Shown here piece by piece: positions 1-5,883 of a DNA stretch of 7,329 bases. The notes beneath the pieces were generated by a model, which saw nothing but the letters and a program-made list of their open reading frames with translations, ran no database searches and had not been told where the DNA came from. The stretch's first letter is position 1. Each line of letters begins with the position of its first letter. This DNA is from a bacterium (GTDB taxonomy: Bacteria > Actinomycetota > Acidimicrobiia > Acidimicrobiales > Ilumatobacteraceae). Made by a program: the position numbers and the translations under genes. The stretch spans positions 1 through 7,329 of the forward strand of contig JAPOIQ010000052.1 of the NCBI GenBank assembly GCA_029978815.1. The letters run 5' to 3'.

Positions 1-464
1 AGGTCTTCTTGAGATACCTGAACGACGAAATTCCGATCGGTGACGGCGAGTCGATTGACGAAATGGTTGATGCTGCTGTTGACGAGATGTACCGCACAGA
101 CGAACTCAATCGTTTCCTTGAGGTCACCTACGCAAACGGAGACAAAGAAGTCCTGTACTTCAAAGACTTTGCTTCAGGGGCGATGATTGAAAACATCGTG
201 CGGCGGGCGAAGAAGTCTGCTATCAAGCGAGTGATTGCCGGGGGAGCGCGGGGTGTCAATACCCATGACCTGATCGATGCTGTCCGCTCTGAGTTCGTCG
301 AACATGAGGACCTTCCCAACACGACGAACCCTGACGACTGGGCGAAGGTTTCGGGTCGAAAAGGTGAACGAATCGTTTTCATTCGCACGCTCGTTGATCG
401 TGAATCTGGCCCAGCCGGTGGCGGCCGAGCGATTGAGCGAACTCAAACCGGGCAGTATCTGTAG
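1..464 (+). CDS. arc: Proteasome-activating AAA+ ATPase Arc/Mpa, C-terminal part (5' truncated)
   Basis: This is the last ~153 residues of the hexameric ATPase ring that binds pupylated proteins, unfolds them and feeds them to the 20S proteasome in the cytoplasm. The reading frame is open from base 3 and the start lies outside the window, so the TTG at base 9 is internal. The visible part is the small AAA subdomain and tail. It includes the segments [38 protein letters not shown] and [20 protein letters not shown], which closely resemble M. tuberculosis Mpa as I recall it. The N-terminal coiled coil, OB domains and Walker motifs are not in the window. The protein ends in Gly-Gln-Tyr-Leu, the family tail that docks into pockets of the PrcA ring. 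The stop lies 4 bases before dop, consistent with one transcript. No lysine occurs between the IRTLV segment and the end, although mycobacterial Mpa carries a pupylated lysine there. The family assignment is secure. The symbol could equally be mpa. Confidence 0.96.
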   Translation, partial: VFLRYLNDEIPIGDGESIDEMVDAAVDEMYRTDELNRFLEVTYANGDKEVLYFKDFASGAMIENIVRRAKKSAIKRVIAGGARGVNTHDLIDAVRSEFVEHEDLPNTTNPDDWAKVSGRKGERIVFIRTLVDRESGPAGGGRAIERTQTGQYL

Positions 465-468
465 ATCT

Positions 469-1968
469 ATGGCGGTGCCAAAGGTATGCGGCCTCGAGAC
501 CGAGTACGGGATCCTCGTTCGTGGTGCAGATAACAATCCGGTCACCGCTTCGGCGCTCCTCATTAATGCCTACACCGGAGCGGCTACGGAGCAAGTCGCT
601 TTCGACCTCATCGCCGAAGATCCCCGCAGGGATGCCCGTTCGCCGGACCCACTTGATCCCTATGAGTTCGATCCCGAACTCGAATACACGCCAGTGAACG
701 CAGTTCTCACCAACGGTGCCCGCTACTACGTTGACCATGCGCATCCCGAGATGTCGACTCCTGAGGTTCGGACCCCGCAAGAGGCGGTGGTGTGGGATCG
801 TGCCGGAGAAGAGATCATTAGGGATTCTCTGAAAGCAGCCCAACTTCTCATCCCCGACGGAGCAGAGCTGCTCGTCCATAAAAATAACTCCGACGGTAAG
901 GGCAACTCATATGGCTGCCACGAGAACTATCTCGTCGATAGATCGCTGCCATTCGGGAAGGTGATTTCTGCTGTCATGGCGCATTTCGTTACCCGTCAGG
1001 TGTTCGCCGGAGCCGGGAAAGTTGGTTGTGAGTTTCCTGGAGCACAATGGAATTCGGTCGGCTTCCAACTCTCGCAGAGGGCAGACTTTTTCGAGGAAGA
1101 AGTCGGGCTTGAAACCACCGTTCGTCGACCAATTGTGAATACCCGAGACGAGCCACATTGCGACGCTTCAAAATACCGGCGACTCCATGTCATCGCAGGT
1201 GACGCGAATATGTCTGAGATCGCCACATTTCTCAAAGTTGCGTCAACGGCCATGCTGCTTGCTGCGGTTGAAGATAACCCGACGATGGAAATGCCGGCCC
1301 TGGCGAATCCGGTACGTGCGATTACGCAAGTGAGCCACGACCCCAGCCTGCAAGCATTGATCTCAACCTACGACGGCACAACAGTGCGAGCCATCGAAGT
1401 TCAGTGGCAGCTCTTTGAAATTGCCCGGGCGTGGGTTGAGCAGACCGGCTGCGATGCGGTGGGAGCACAAGACTGTGCGCTAGCGCTTCACCATTGGGAG
1501 AACATCTTGTCGGGTCTCGAAAGCAATCCGGCATCGGTGGCTGATCGAGTCGACTGGGTCGCTAAACAGCGGCTCATCAACGCCTACGCCGAACGTCATC
1601 AACTCGCGCCTGGGTCAGCTGCGCTCCGAGCTATTGACCTTCAGTACCACGACATGAGGCCGTCAAAGGGCCTCGCAGCGCGATGTGGCCTGCTCTCACT
1701 TGTTGACCCGGCCGAAGTTGATCGAGCGAAAACCAAACCACCTGAGAGCACGCGTGCCTATTTTCGAGGTCGCTGTGTTGAGCGCTTTGGAAATGATGTC
1801 ATCGCAGCCAATTGGGACTCGATGGTATTTGACCTTGGCTCCGACCCATTGCGCAGAGTGCCAATGGACGATCCGTTACGCGGCACTGCAGAACTGGTGG
1901 CTAACGTGATCGACAACAGCGCATCGGCCGTCGAACTGGTGGCCGCTCTCGCTGAACCAATCCGATAG
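469..1968 (+). CDS. dop: Pup deamidase/depupylase Dop
   Basis: Dop hydrolyses the isopeptide bond between Pup and substrate lysines, and in species whose Pup ends in Gln it also deamidates that Gln. It has the glutamine-synthetase/gamma-glutamyl-cysteine-ligase fold and is a paralogue of PafA. The 499-residue product is normal for the family. It begins [15 protein letters not shown], with a metal/ATP-site Glu at about 10. NGARYYVDHAHPE at 82-94 contains Asp89, the likely equivalent of the catalytic Asp of Dop. [18 protein letters not shown] lies at 138-155, followed by QLSQRADF and the RRPIVNTRDEPH segment. The ~60 residues between the first strand and the catalytic strand are much longer than in PafA, matching the Dop-specific loop and separating Dop from PafA. 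I chose ATG 469 because homology begins there. The frame is open upstream to ATG 277, but that would overlap arc by ~190 bases. No strong Shine-Dalgarno is visible, so coupling to arc termination 4 bases upstream is likely. Confidence 0.96.
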   Translation: MAVPKVCGLETEYGILVRGADNNPVTASALLINAYTGAATEQVAFDLIAEDPRRDARSPDPLDPYEFDPELEYTPVNAVLTNGARYYVDHAHPEMSTPEVRTPQEAVVWDRAGEEIIRDSLKAAQLLIPDGAELLVHKNNSDGKGNSYGCHENYLVDRSLPFGKVISAVMAHFVTRQVFAGAGKVGCEFPGAQWNSVGFQLSQRADFFEEEVGLETTVRRPIVNTRDEPHCDASKYRRLHVIAGDANMSEIATFLKVASTAMLLAAVEDNPTMEMPALANPVRAITQVSHDPSLQALISTYDGTTVRAIEVQWQLFEIARAWVEQTGCDAVGAQDCALALHHWENILSGLESNPASVADRVDWVAKQRLINAYAERHQLAPGSAALRAIDLQYHDMRPSKGLAARCGLLSLVDPAEVDRAKTKPPESTRAYFRGRCVERFGNDVIAANWDSMVFDLGSDPLRRVPMDDPLRGTAELVANVIDNSASAVELVAALAEPIR

Positions 1969-1991
1969 TCCACGCAGAAGAAAGTGTTGCG

Positions 1992-2177
1992 ATGCCAGAT
2001 CGAATTCAGCGAAAGAAGTCAGAGCGTCAGAACGAAGAGGTCATTGAGGCTGAGGTGGCACCGGCAGACTCTCCCGCCCTCGACGATCTCGACGACCTGC
2101 TCGATGAAATCGATGAAATCCTTGAAGAAAACGCGGAAGAATTTGTTCGGTCGTACGTGCAAAAGGGTGGTGAATAG
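1992..2177 (+). CDS. pup: Prokaryotic ubiquitin-like protein Pup (C-terminal Glu form)
   Basis: This 61-residue protein is the modifier that PafA attaches to lysines of substrates, marking them for the Arc/Mpa-proteasome. Residues 1-28 are polar and probably disordered. From about 30 to 56 runs an acidic helix (LDDLDDLLDEIDEILEENAE followed by FVRSYV) that in the family forms a coiled coil with the ATPase. The C-terminus is QKGGE. Ending in Glu rather than Gln means Pup should be a direct substrate for PafA without prior deamidation. Lys58 is the family's conserved lysine near the C-terminus. AGAAGAAAG at 1976-1984, 7 bases before ATG 1992, is a reasonable ribosome-binding site. The helix is encoded by short near-repeats (GATGAAATC occurs twice at 2103-2120), which follow from its LDD/IDE pattern. 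An overlapping +1-frame reading from 1984 is a shadow. Dop lies 23 bases upstream and prcB a few bases downstream, the classic order. Confidence 0.98.
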   Translation: MPDRIQRKKSERQNEEVIEAEVAPADSPALDDLDDLLDEIDEILEENAEEFVRSYVQKGGE

Positions 2178-2180
2178 AGG
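2177..2180 (+). promoter_or_regulatory. Ribosome-binding site of prcB
   Basis: GAGG lies 5 bases before ATG 2186 and overlaps the last base of the pup stop codon. It decides between two in-frame starts: GTG 2180 overlaps this motif and has only a distant AAGGG (2163-2167, 12 bases away). ATG 2186 is therefore the better start, although GTG 2180 would add only two residues. Confidence 0.5.
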
Positions 2181-2185
2181 TGGCG

Positions 2186-2968
2186 ATGCCAGTCTTCGAA
2201 CCTGGGAAAGACCCCGGTTCTGACTTTCCGATGCTGTTGCAGCGTTCGGGTTATGGGCCAGTGAACTTGCCGGCAGGATCAATGATCGATTCTCCACATG
2301 CGACAACCTGTGTGGCGGTCCGATTCGACAATGGTGTCGTGATGGCCGGTGATCGACGTGCAACCTCTGGACACCTCATTTCGCATCGGACAATGGAAAA
2401 AGTTGTTCAAGCCGACCGGCACTCTGGAGTCGCAATTGCAGGTGCAGCCGGACCGGCCATCGACATGATCAAACTGTTTCAGGTGCAACTTGAGTACTAC
2501 GAAAAAGTGCAAGGGAGCGCATTGAGCTTGGAAGGTAAGGCCAACCAGCTTGCGTCAATGGTGCGAGCAAATATCCCAGCAGCAATGCAGGGAATGGGGG
2601 TTGTTCCGATCTTTGCCGGGTATGACGTGCGACGTTCTGTCGGGCGTTTGTGGGCGTACGACATGCTCGGAGGTCGCTACGAAGAACGTGATCATGTGGC
2701 GACGGGATCAGGCTCCCTGCACGCCTCCACTGTTGTCAAAGTTGGGTATCGTGCGAACCTCAGCAGGAACGAGGCGATTGATCTCGTCGCACGGAGCCTC
2801 TGGGAAGCTGCTGACGCCGATTCAGCAACTGGCGGCCCTGACATGGTCCGGGGAATTTTCCCAGTTGTTGCCACCATCGATAGCGACGGTTGGTCGCTCG
2901 TCAGCGACGATGAACTCGAAACCAGATATCGGGCCCTCATCGAACAGATCGGTGGAGCAGCATCATGA
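2186..2968 (+). CDS. prcB: 20S proteasome beta subunit PrcB
   Basis: This is the proteolytic subunit of the 20S core, an N-terminal-nucleophile hydrolase made with a propeptide. Counting from ATG 2186, residues 1-39 form the propeptide and Thr40 (codon 2303-2305) begins the mature chain, TTCVAVRF. Relative to this Thr1, the catalytic Asp17 is in MAGDRRAT and Lys33 in MEKVVQ, both correctly spaced. GSGS and ADADSATGGPDMVRGIFP supply the conserved Ser and Asp near the active site. The mature chain of ~221 residues is typical. The residue before Thr1 is Ala, where homologues such as M. tuberculosis PrcB have Gly, which may affect self-cleavage. GTG 2180 is an alternative start two codons upstream. 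The stop overlaps the prcA start as ATGA, giving coupled synthesis of the two subunits in equal amounts. Confidence 0.96.
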   Translation: MPVFEPGKDPGSDFPMLLQRSGYGPVNLPAGSMIDSPHATTCVAVRFDNGVVMAGDRRATSGHLISHRTMEKVVQADRHSGVAIAGAAGPAIDMIKLFQVQLEYYEKVQGSALSLEGKANQLASMVRANIPAAMQGMGVVPIFAGYDVRRSVGRLWAYDMLGGRYEERDHVATGSGSLHASTVVKVGYRANLSRNEAIDLVARSLWEAADADSATGGPDMVRGIFPVVATIDSDGWSLVSDDELETRYRALIEQIGGAAS

Positions 2969-3648
2969 GCATGCCGTATTACGTTGCGCCGGAACAGGCA
3001 ATGAAAGATCGTGCAGACTTTGCCCGAAAAGGAATTGCGCGAGGACGGGCACTAGTTGCAGGGCGATTCGAGGGCGGCATTGTTCTTGTTGCAGAAAATA
3101 CCTCTCAATCATTGCGGAAAGTCAGCGAGATTTACGATCGAATTGCGTTCGCCGGGGTGGGCAAATACAACGAATTCGATCAACTTCGGGTAGCCGGTAT
3201 TCGATCTGCAGAGCTGACCGGTTACCAATATTCTCGAGATGATGTTGATGCGCGAGGTTTGGCAAACGACTACGCCCAGCTGCTTGGTAACTCGTTCACT
3301 CACGGCATGAAGCCAATGGAAGTCGAAATTCTTGTGGCAGAAGTGGGCATCGATAGCGGCTCGGCCGACCAAATTTTCCACATCATGTATGACGGCACCG
3401 TCATTGATCGCCCGGATACGTGTGCGCTCGGTGGAGAATCTGATGCGATTAGTGCTCGTCTCTCAAGCGGATTTTCTGAGGGGCTCACACTCAATGGCGC
3501 AATCCAACTCGGGGTGTCAGCCCTAGCCGGCGACAGCAGAGAGTTGGAAGCAAACTCGTTGGAAATCGCTCTACTCGAGCGAACCGGAGAGCGACGTTGT
3601 TTCCGCCGCCTAGAACCGTCAGAGATTGCGGCAGCCCTGCAAGAATGA
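2965..3648 (+). CDS. prcA: 20S proteasome alpha subunit PrcA
   Basis: PrcA forms the outer heptameric rings of the 20S core, which gate substrate entry and receive the Arc/Mpa tail. The 227-residue product begins MSMPYYVAPEQAMKDRADFA and continues RKGIARGRALVAG. This is the alpha-subunit N-terminal gate and H0 helix, very similar to mycobacterial PrcA. ENTSQSLRKVSEIYDRIAFA at 44-63 and GKYNEFDQLR at 66-75 are further family signatures. There is no catalytic Thr, as expected. GGAG at 2954-2957, 7 bases before ATG 2965, is a good ribosome-binding site, and the start overlaps the prcB stop by 4 bases. The chain ends soon after FRRLEPSEIAAALQE and lacks the ~20-residue polar C-terminal extension of the M. 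tuberculosis protein. Only 6 bases separate its stop from pxpA. Confidence 0.97.
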   Translation: MSMPYYVAPEQAMKDRADFARKGIARGRALVAGRFEGGIVLVAENTSQSLRKVSEIYDRIAFAGVGKYNEFDQLRVAGIRSAELTGYQYSRDDVDARGLANDYAQLLGNSFTHGMKPMEVEILVAEVGIDSGSADQIFHIMYDGTVIDRPDTCALGGESDAISARLSSGFSEGLTLNGAIQLGVSALAGDSRELEANSLEIALLERTGERRCFRRLEPSEIAAALQE

Positions 3649-3654
3649 CAACCG

Positions 3655-4413
3655 ATGCCGGCGGTAGATCTCAACAGCGACCTAGGTGAGGGCTACGGCG
3701 TGTGGCGACTCGGCGATGATGCCGAGATGCTTGAGATTGTTACGAGCGCGAATATCGCATGTGGTTTTCATGCAGGTGACCCATCGACGCTCCGCTCAGT
3801 GTGCATCGATGCAGTAAGTAAACATGTGCGAATTGGGGCTCAGGTTTCGTACCCTGATCTCGCAGGATTTGGTCGGCGTCGTATCGACATGGCGCCCCGA
3901 GAACTCACCGATGCCGTGCTCTACCAACTCGGCGCGCTCGATGCATTCGCCCAGGTTGCCGGGAGCGAGGTGTCGTATGTGAAGCCACATGGCGCGCTCT
4001 ACCACGCTGCCTGTGCTGAACGAGAGGTCGCTGATGCCCTTGTGGAGGCGATTTCTGATTACGACCACTCAATGGCAGTGCTCGGGCTACCGGGTTCTGC
4101 TCTCCTGAAATCAGCGGAAGACGCCGGTCTCGACGTTGCCGCTGAGGCATTCGCAGACCGTGCGTATAACGAAGATGGCACCCTGGTCCCGAGGGGCCAC
4201 GATGGGGCGGTGCTGACTGATCCGCAGGCGATCGCTGAACGTGCGGTGCACATGGTCATGACGCAGACGGTGACCTCGCAGTCAGGACGAACTCTCTCAG
4301 TACCGTTACGGTCGTTGTGTGTGCATGGAGACACGCCAGGAGCGGTGAATATTGCCCGTTCGGTCCGTAACGCTCTCGAAGCCGAGGGGATCGGCATCTA
4401 CTCATTCACGTGA
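3655..4413 (+). CDS. pxpA: 5-oxoprolinase subunit A, LamB/YcsF family (PxpA)
   Basis: PxpA works with PxpB and PxpC in an ATP-dependent 5-oxoprolinase that opens 5-oxoproline (pyroglutamate) to L-glutamate in the cytoplasm. The 252-residue length is typical. LamB/YcsF signatures appear in order: DLNSDLGEG at 5-13, SANIACGFHAGDP at 31-43, GAQVSYPDLAGFGRR at 61-75, VKPHGALYH at 109-117, EAFADRAYNEDGTLVPR at 164-180 and LCVHGDTPGAV at 221-231. The acidic, His and Lys residues in these motifs are the conserved ones expected in the active site. ATG 3655 lies 6 bases after the prcA stop with no strong Shine-Dalgarno, which suggests reinitiation by ribosomes leaving prcA. The stop overlaps pxpB. Base composition looks like that of its neighbours by eye, so nothing marks it as a recent arrival. 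Family identity is certain. The 5-oxoprolinase role rests on the complete ABC set alongside. Confidence 0.94.
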   Translation: MPAVDLNSDLGEGYGVWRLGDDAEMLEIVTSANIACGFHAGDPSTLRSVCIDAVSKHVRIGAQVSYPDLAGFGRRRIDMAPRELTDAVLYQLGALDAFAQVAGSEVSYVKPHGALYHAACAEREVADALVEAISDYDHSMAVLGLPGSALLKSAEDAGLDVAAEAFADRAYNEDGTLVPRGHDGAVLTDPQAIAERAVHMVMTQTVTSQSGRTLSVPLRSLCVHGDTPGAVNIARSVRNALEAEGIGIYSFT

Positions 4414-5039
4414 GCACCGTCGACGGCATTGACATCGTGCCGATGGGCACTCATAGTTTGCACCTTCGGCTCGAGCGCTACCTCCCTTCAGCATTAGCGG
4501 TGGCGTTACGTGGCCTCAACATTGACGGAGTCTCAGATGTCGTTCCTGCCGAGACAACGATGCTGGTGAGATGCGAACATCATGTCGCTCGAGAGAGTGT
4601 TCTCTCTCGACTCAATGAGGCCATCGAGTTGCTTGATCAGTTCACGTTGATCGTTGACCCTTCGCCAGTTGAGATCGCGGTGCGATATGACGGAGAGGAT
4701 CTCTCCGCCATTGCACAGCAATGTGGCATCTCAATCGAAGAAACGATCAACCGGCATGTGGCAGGGGAGTACGTAGCAGAATTCTGTGGTTTTGCTCCTG
4801 GGTTCGCGTATCTCTCGGGGCTTGATCCGATTCTGCAAATACCACGTCGCGATACCCCACGAACTCGTGTTCCCGCCGGGTCCGTCTCAATTGCAGCGAT
4901 GTATTCGGCGGTGTATCCGAGCGCGTCGCCAGGAGGGTGGCATCTCATCGGATCGACGTCAGCCGCTCTATGGGATGCTGAGCGCATCCCTCCGGCACTG
5001 ATTGAACCGGGTCGACGCGTGAGGTTTGTGCGCGAATGA
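4410..5039 (+). CDS. pxpB: 5-oxoprolinase subunit B, KipI/allophanate hydrolase subunit 1 family (PxpB)
   Basis: PxpB pairs with PxpC in the 5-oxoprolinase complex. The 209-residue product carries the KipI-family signatures: the EIAVRYDGEDL segment at 88-98, EFCGFAPGFAYLSGLDP at 124-140, PRRDTPRTRVPAGSVSIA at 145-162 and YPSASPGGWHLIGST at 169-183. These form the cyclophilin-like domain of the family. The GTG start at 4410 overlaps the pxpA stop (GTGA), and the stop overlaps the pxpC start (ATGA), so all three subunits appear translationally coupled. Older annotations call such genes urea carboxylase/allophanate hydrolase subunit 1 or kinase inhibitor KipI. The pxpA and pxpC neighbours favour 5-oxoprolinase. 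Two perfect inverted repeats lie inside the coding sequence at 4589-4610 and 4691-4707. Confidence 0.93.
   Translation: MSTVDGIDIVPMGTHSLHLRLERYLPSALAVALRGLNIDGVSDVVPAETTMLVRCEHHVARESVLSRLNEAIELLDQFTLIVDPSPVEIAVRYDGEDLSAIAQQCGISIEETINRHVAGEYVAEFCGFAPGFAYLSGLDPILQIPRRDTPRTRVPAGSVSIAAMYSAVYPSASPGGWHLIGSTSAALWDAERIPPALIEPGRRVRFVRE
4589..4610 (+). repeat. Perfect 9-bp inverted repeat (hairpin) inside pxpB
   Basis: The left arm TCGAGAGAG (4589-4597) is exactly complementary in reverse to the right arm CTCTCTCGA (4602-4610), separated by the 4-base loop TGTT. In mRNA this would be a 9-bp stem with a tight loop. No T-tract follows, so it does not look like an intrinsic terminator. It lies within the pxpB codons for the VARESVLSRLNEA segment. 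Function, if any, is unknown. Confidence 0.6.
4691..4707 (+). repeat. Perfect 7-bp inverted repeat (hairpin) inside pxpB
   Basis: The left arm CGGAGAG (4691-4697) pairs perfectly with CTCTCCG (4701-4707) around the 3-base loop GAT. It lies 80 bases downstream of the first pxpB hairpin and shares its GAGAG/CTCTC core, so the arms of the two could also pair with each other. There is no following T-tract. Confidence 0.5.
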
Positions 5040-5842
5040 CGGTCGGCTTTAGGGTGCTTGGCGTTGGAATTGCGAGCTCGATCCAAGATCGCGGCCGAGT
5101 TGGATTCGCCCATCTCGGCCTTGGTCGATCTGGGGTTATTGACCAGTCTTCGGCTGAAGCTCTTAACCGCTGTCTAGGAAACCCTCCCGCCGCGCCTGTT
5201 CTCGAAACAGCTGGCGGGATTGTGCTGGAATGTGCAGCCCGATGTCTCGTTGCGATGAGCGGGTGGACTGCTCCTCGACTCGTTCTTGAAGGCCAGCGTC
5301 TTATGGTGAATGCGGTTAACGGGCGGCAGTGGGCGTATCTGGCGGTTGCAGGTGGCTTCACCGGTGATCAGATACTCGGCTCCCTCAGCGCGGACACGAT
5401 GGCTGGTATCGCTCCAGTGGAGCTCTCGGTGGGCGCAGAGCTTCGTATTGGCGACGTGGTCGACGGCTCACCCTCAGATCTCATCGCGCCGCATATAGCC
5501 CGTTCAGAGATCTTGTTGCTGCCCGGGCCTCATCTCGATCGACTTCCCGACGATGCACTCTCGACGTTGACATCGACTGAATGGGTCGTCGAAAATAATT
5601 CTCGGGTCGGCGTTCGGCTGACTGGCCGGGCGCTGAACCTCCCGGCTCAATCAGCGAGCGGGCAGAGCGAGCCAATGATTGTCGGTGCACTGCAGATTCC
5701 GCCGAGTGGATACCCAATTATCTTGGGGCGAGATCATCCCGTGACCGGCGGATATCCAGTAGCGGCAGTGATCGACGACTCCGGAATTTCTGAGGCGCTC
5801 GGGGCGTCAGTTGGTTCAGTGCTGAGGTTTCAATTGAAATGA
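5036..5842 (+). CDS. pxpC: 5-oxoprolinase subunit C, biotin-dependent carboxyltransferase/KipA family (PxpC)
   Basis: PxpC is the second cyclophilin-like subunit of the PxpABC 5-oxoprolinase. The 268-residue chain is a little shorter than many family members (around 290-310) but shows the expected blocks: SSIQDRGRVGFAHLGLGRSG at 14-33, then VIDQSSAEALNRCLGN at 34-49. These are followed by GPHLDRLPDDAL at 164-175, SRVGVRLTG at 189-197, the SEPMIVGALQIPPSGYPIIL block at 211-230 and HPVTGGYPVAAVI at 234-246. The VLRF near the C-terminus also fits. ATG 5036 overlaps the pxpB stop as ATGA, with GAGG at 5021-5024 (11 bases away) as a modest ribosome-binding site. Databases often label this family biotin-dependent carboxyltransferase or allophanate hydrolase subunit 2, but no biotin-carrier motif is present. 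The set of three adjacent genes is the reason for choosing PxpC. Confidence 0.92.
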   Translation: MTVGFRVLGVGIASSIQDRGRVGFAHLGLGRSGVIDQSSAEALNRCLGNPPAAPVLETAGGIVLECAARCLVAMSGWTAPRLVLEGQRLMVNAVNGRQWAYLAVAGGFTGDQILGSLSADTMAGIAPVELSVGAELRIGDVVDGSPSDLIAPHIARSEILLLPGPHLDRLPDDALSTLTSTEWVVENNSRVGVRLTGRALNLPAQSASGQSEPMIVGALQIPPSGYPIILGRDHPVTGGYPVAAVIDDSGISEALGASVGSVLRFQLK

Positions 5843-5871
5843 ACGATCAAGCGGCTGTGCCTCGCGTTCGC

Positions 5872-5877
5872 TAGCGT
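5872..5877 (+). promoter_or_regulatory. Possible -10 element giving a leaderless pafA transcript
   Basis: TAGCGT matches the actinobacterial -10 pattern TANNNT. Its last T is 7 bases before the A of the pafA ATG, so transcription could begin at the start codon itself. The 41-base pxpC-pafA gap is the longest in the window and no Shine-Dalgarno precedes pafA, which fits a leaderless start. No convincing -35 hexamer is seen about 17 bases upstream. This is a suggestion only, since TANNNT is common by chance. Confidence 0.3.
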
Positions 5878-5883
5878 TAACTC

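Noticed and set aside
277..468. Upstream extension of dop to ATG 277
   Set aside because: It would overlap the well-conserved arc C-terminus by about 190 bases, and its 64 residues are an out-of-frame reading of arc. Dop homology begins at ATG 469.
1477..1486. Palindrome GCGCTAGCGC in dop, sharing CGCTAGCG with the sequence before pafA (5869-5876)
   Set aside because: Two copies of an 8-base palindrome in 7.3 kb, one inside a coding region, are not enough to propose an operator. No flanking symmetry extends it.
2103..2120. Tandem GATGAAATC repeat in pup
   Set aside because: It simply encodes the repeated Asp-Glu-Ile of the acidic coiled-coil helix and is too short to be a meaningful DNA repeat.
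1984..2223. Longer + strand frame overlapping pup
   Set aside because: Its product is basic and unrelated to any family I know, while the overlapping 61-codon frame at 1992 is an unmistakable Pup.
2550..3242. Open frame of 230 codons on the + strand across prcB/prcA
   Set aside because: It is an alternative frame of two certain proteasome genes, with a basic, Ser/Arg/Cys-rich composition and no recognisable motif.
4637..5113. Minus-strand open frame of 158 codons opposite pxpB/pxpC
   Set aside because: It is antisense to conserved coding sequence, with low-complexity Arg/Ser/Ala/Pro-rich translation typical of a shadow frame. The same applies to 379-879, 4945-5361 and 7062-7328 on the minus strand.
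3655..5842. Urea carboxylase/allophanate hydrolase reading of the KipI and KipA family genes
   Set aside because: These families are often named that way in databases, but the adjacent LamB/YcsF gene makes a 5-oxoprolinase set, and there is no amidase or biotin carboxylase domain nearby.
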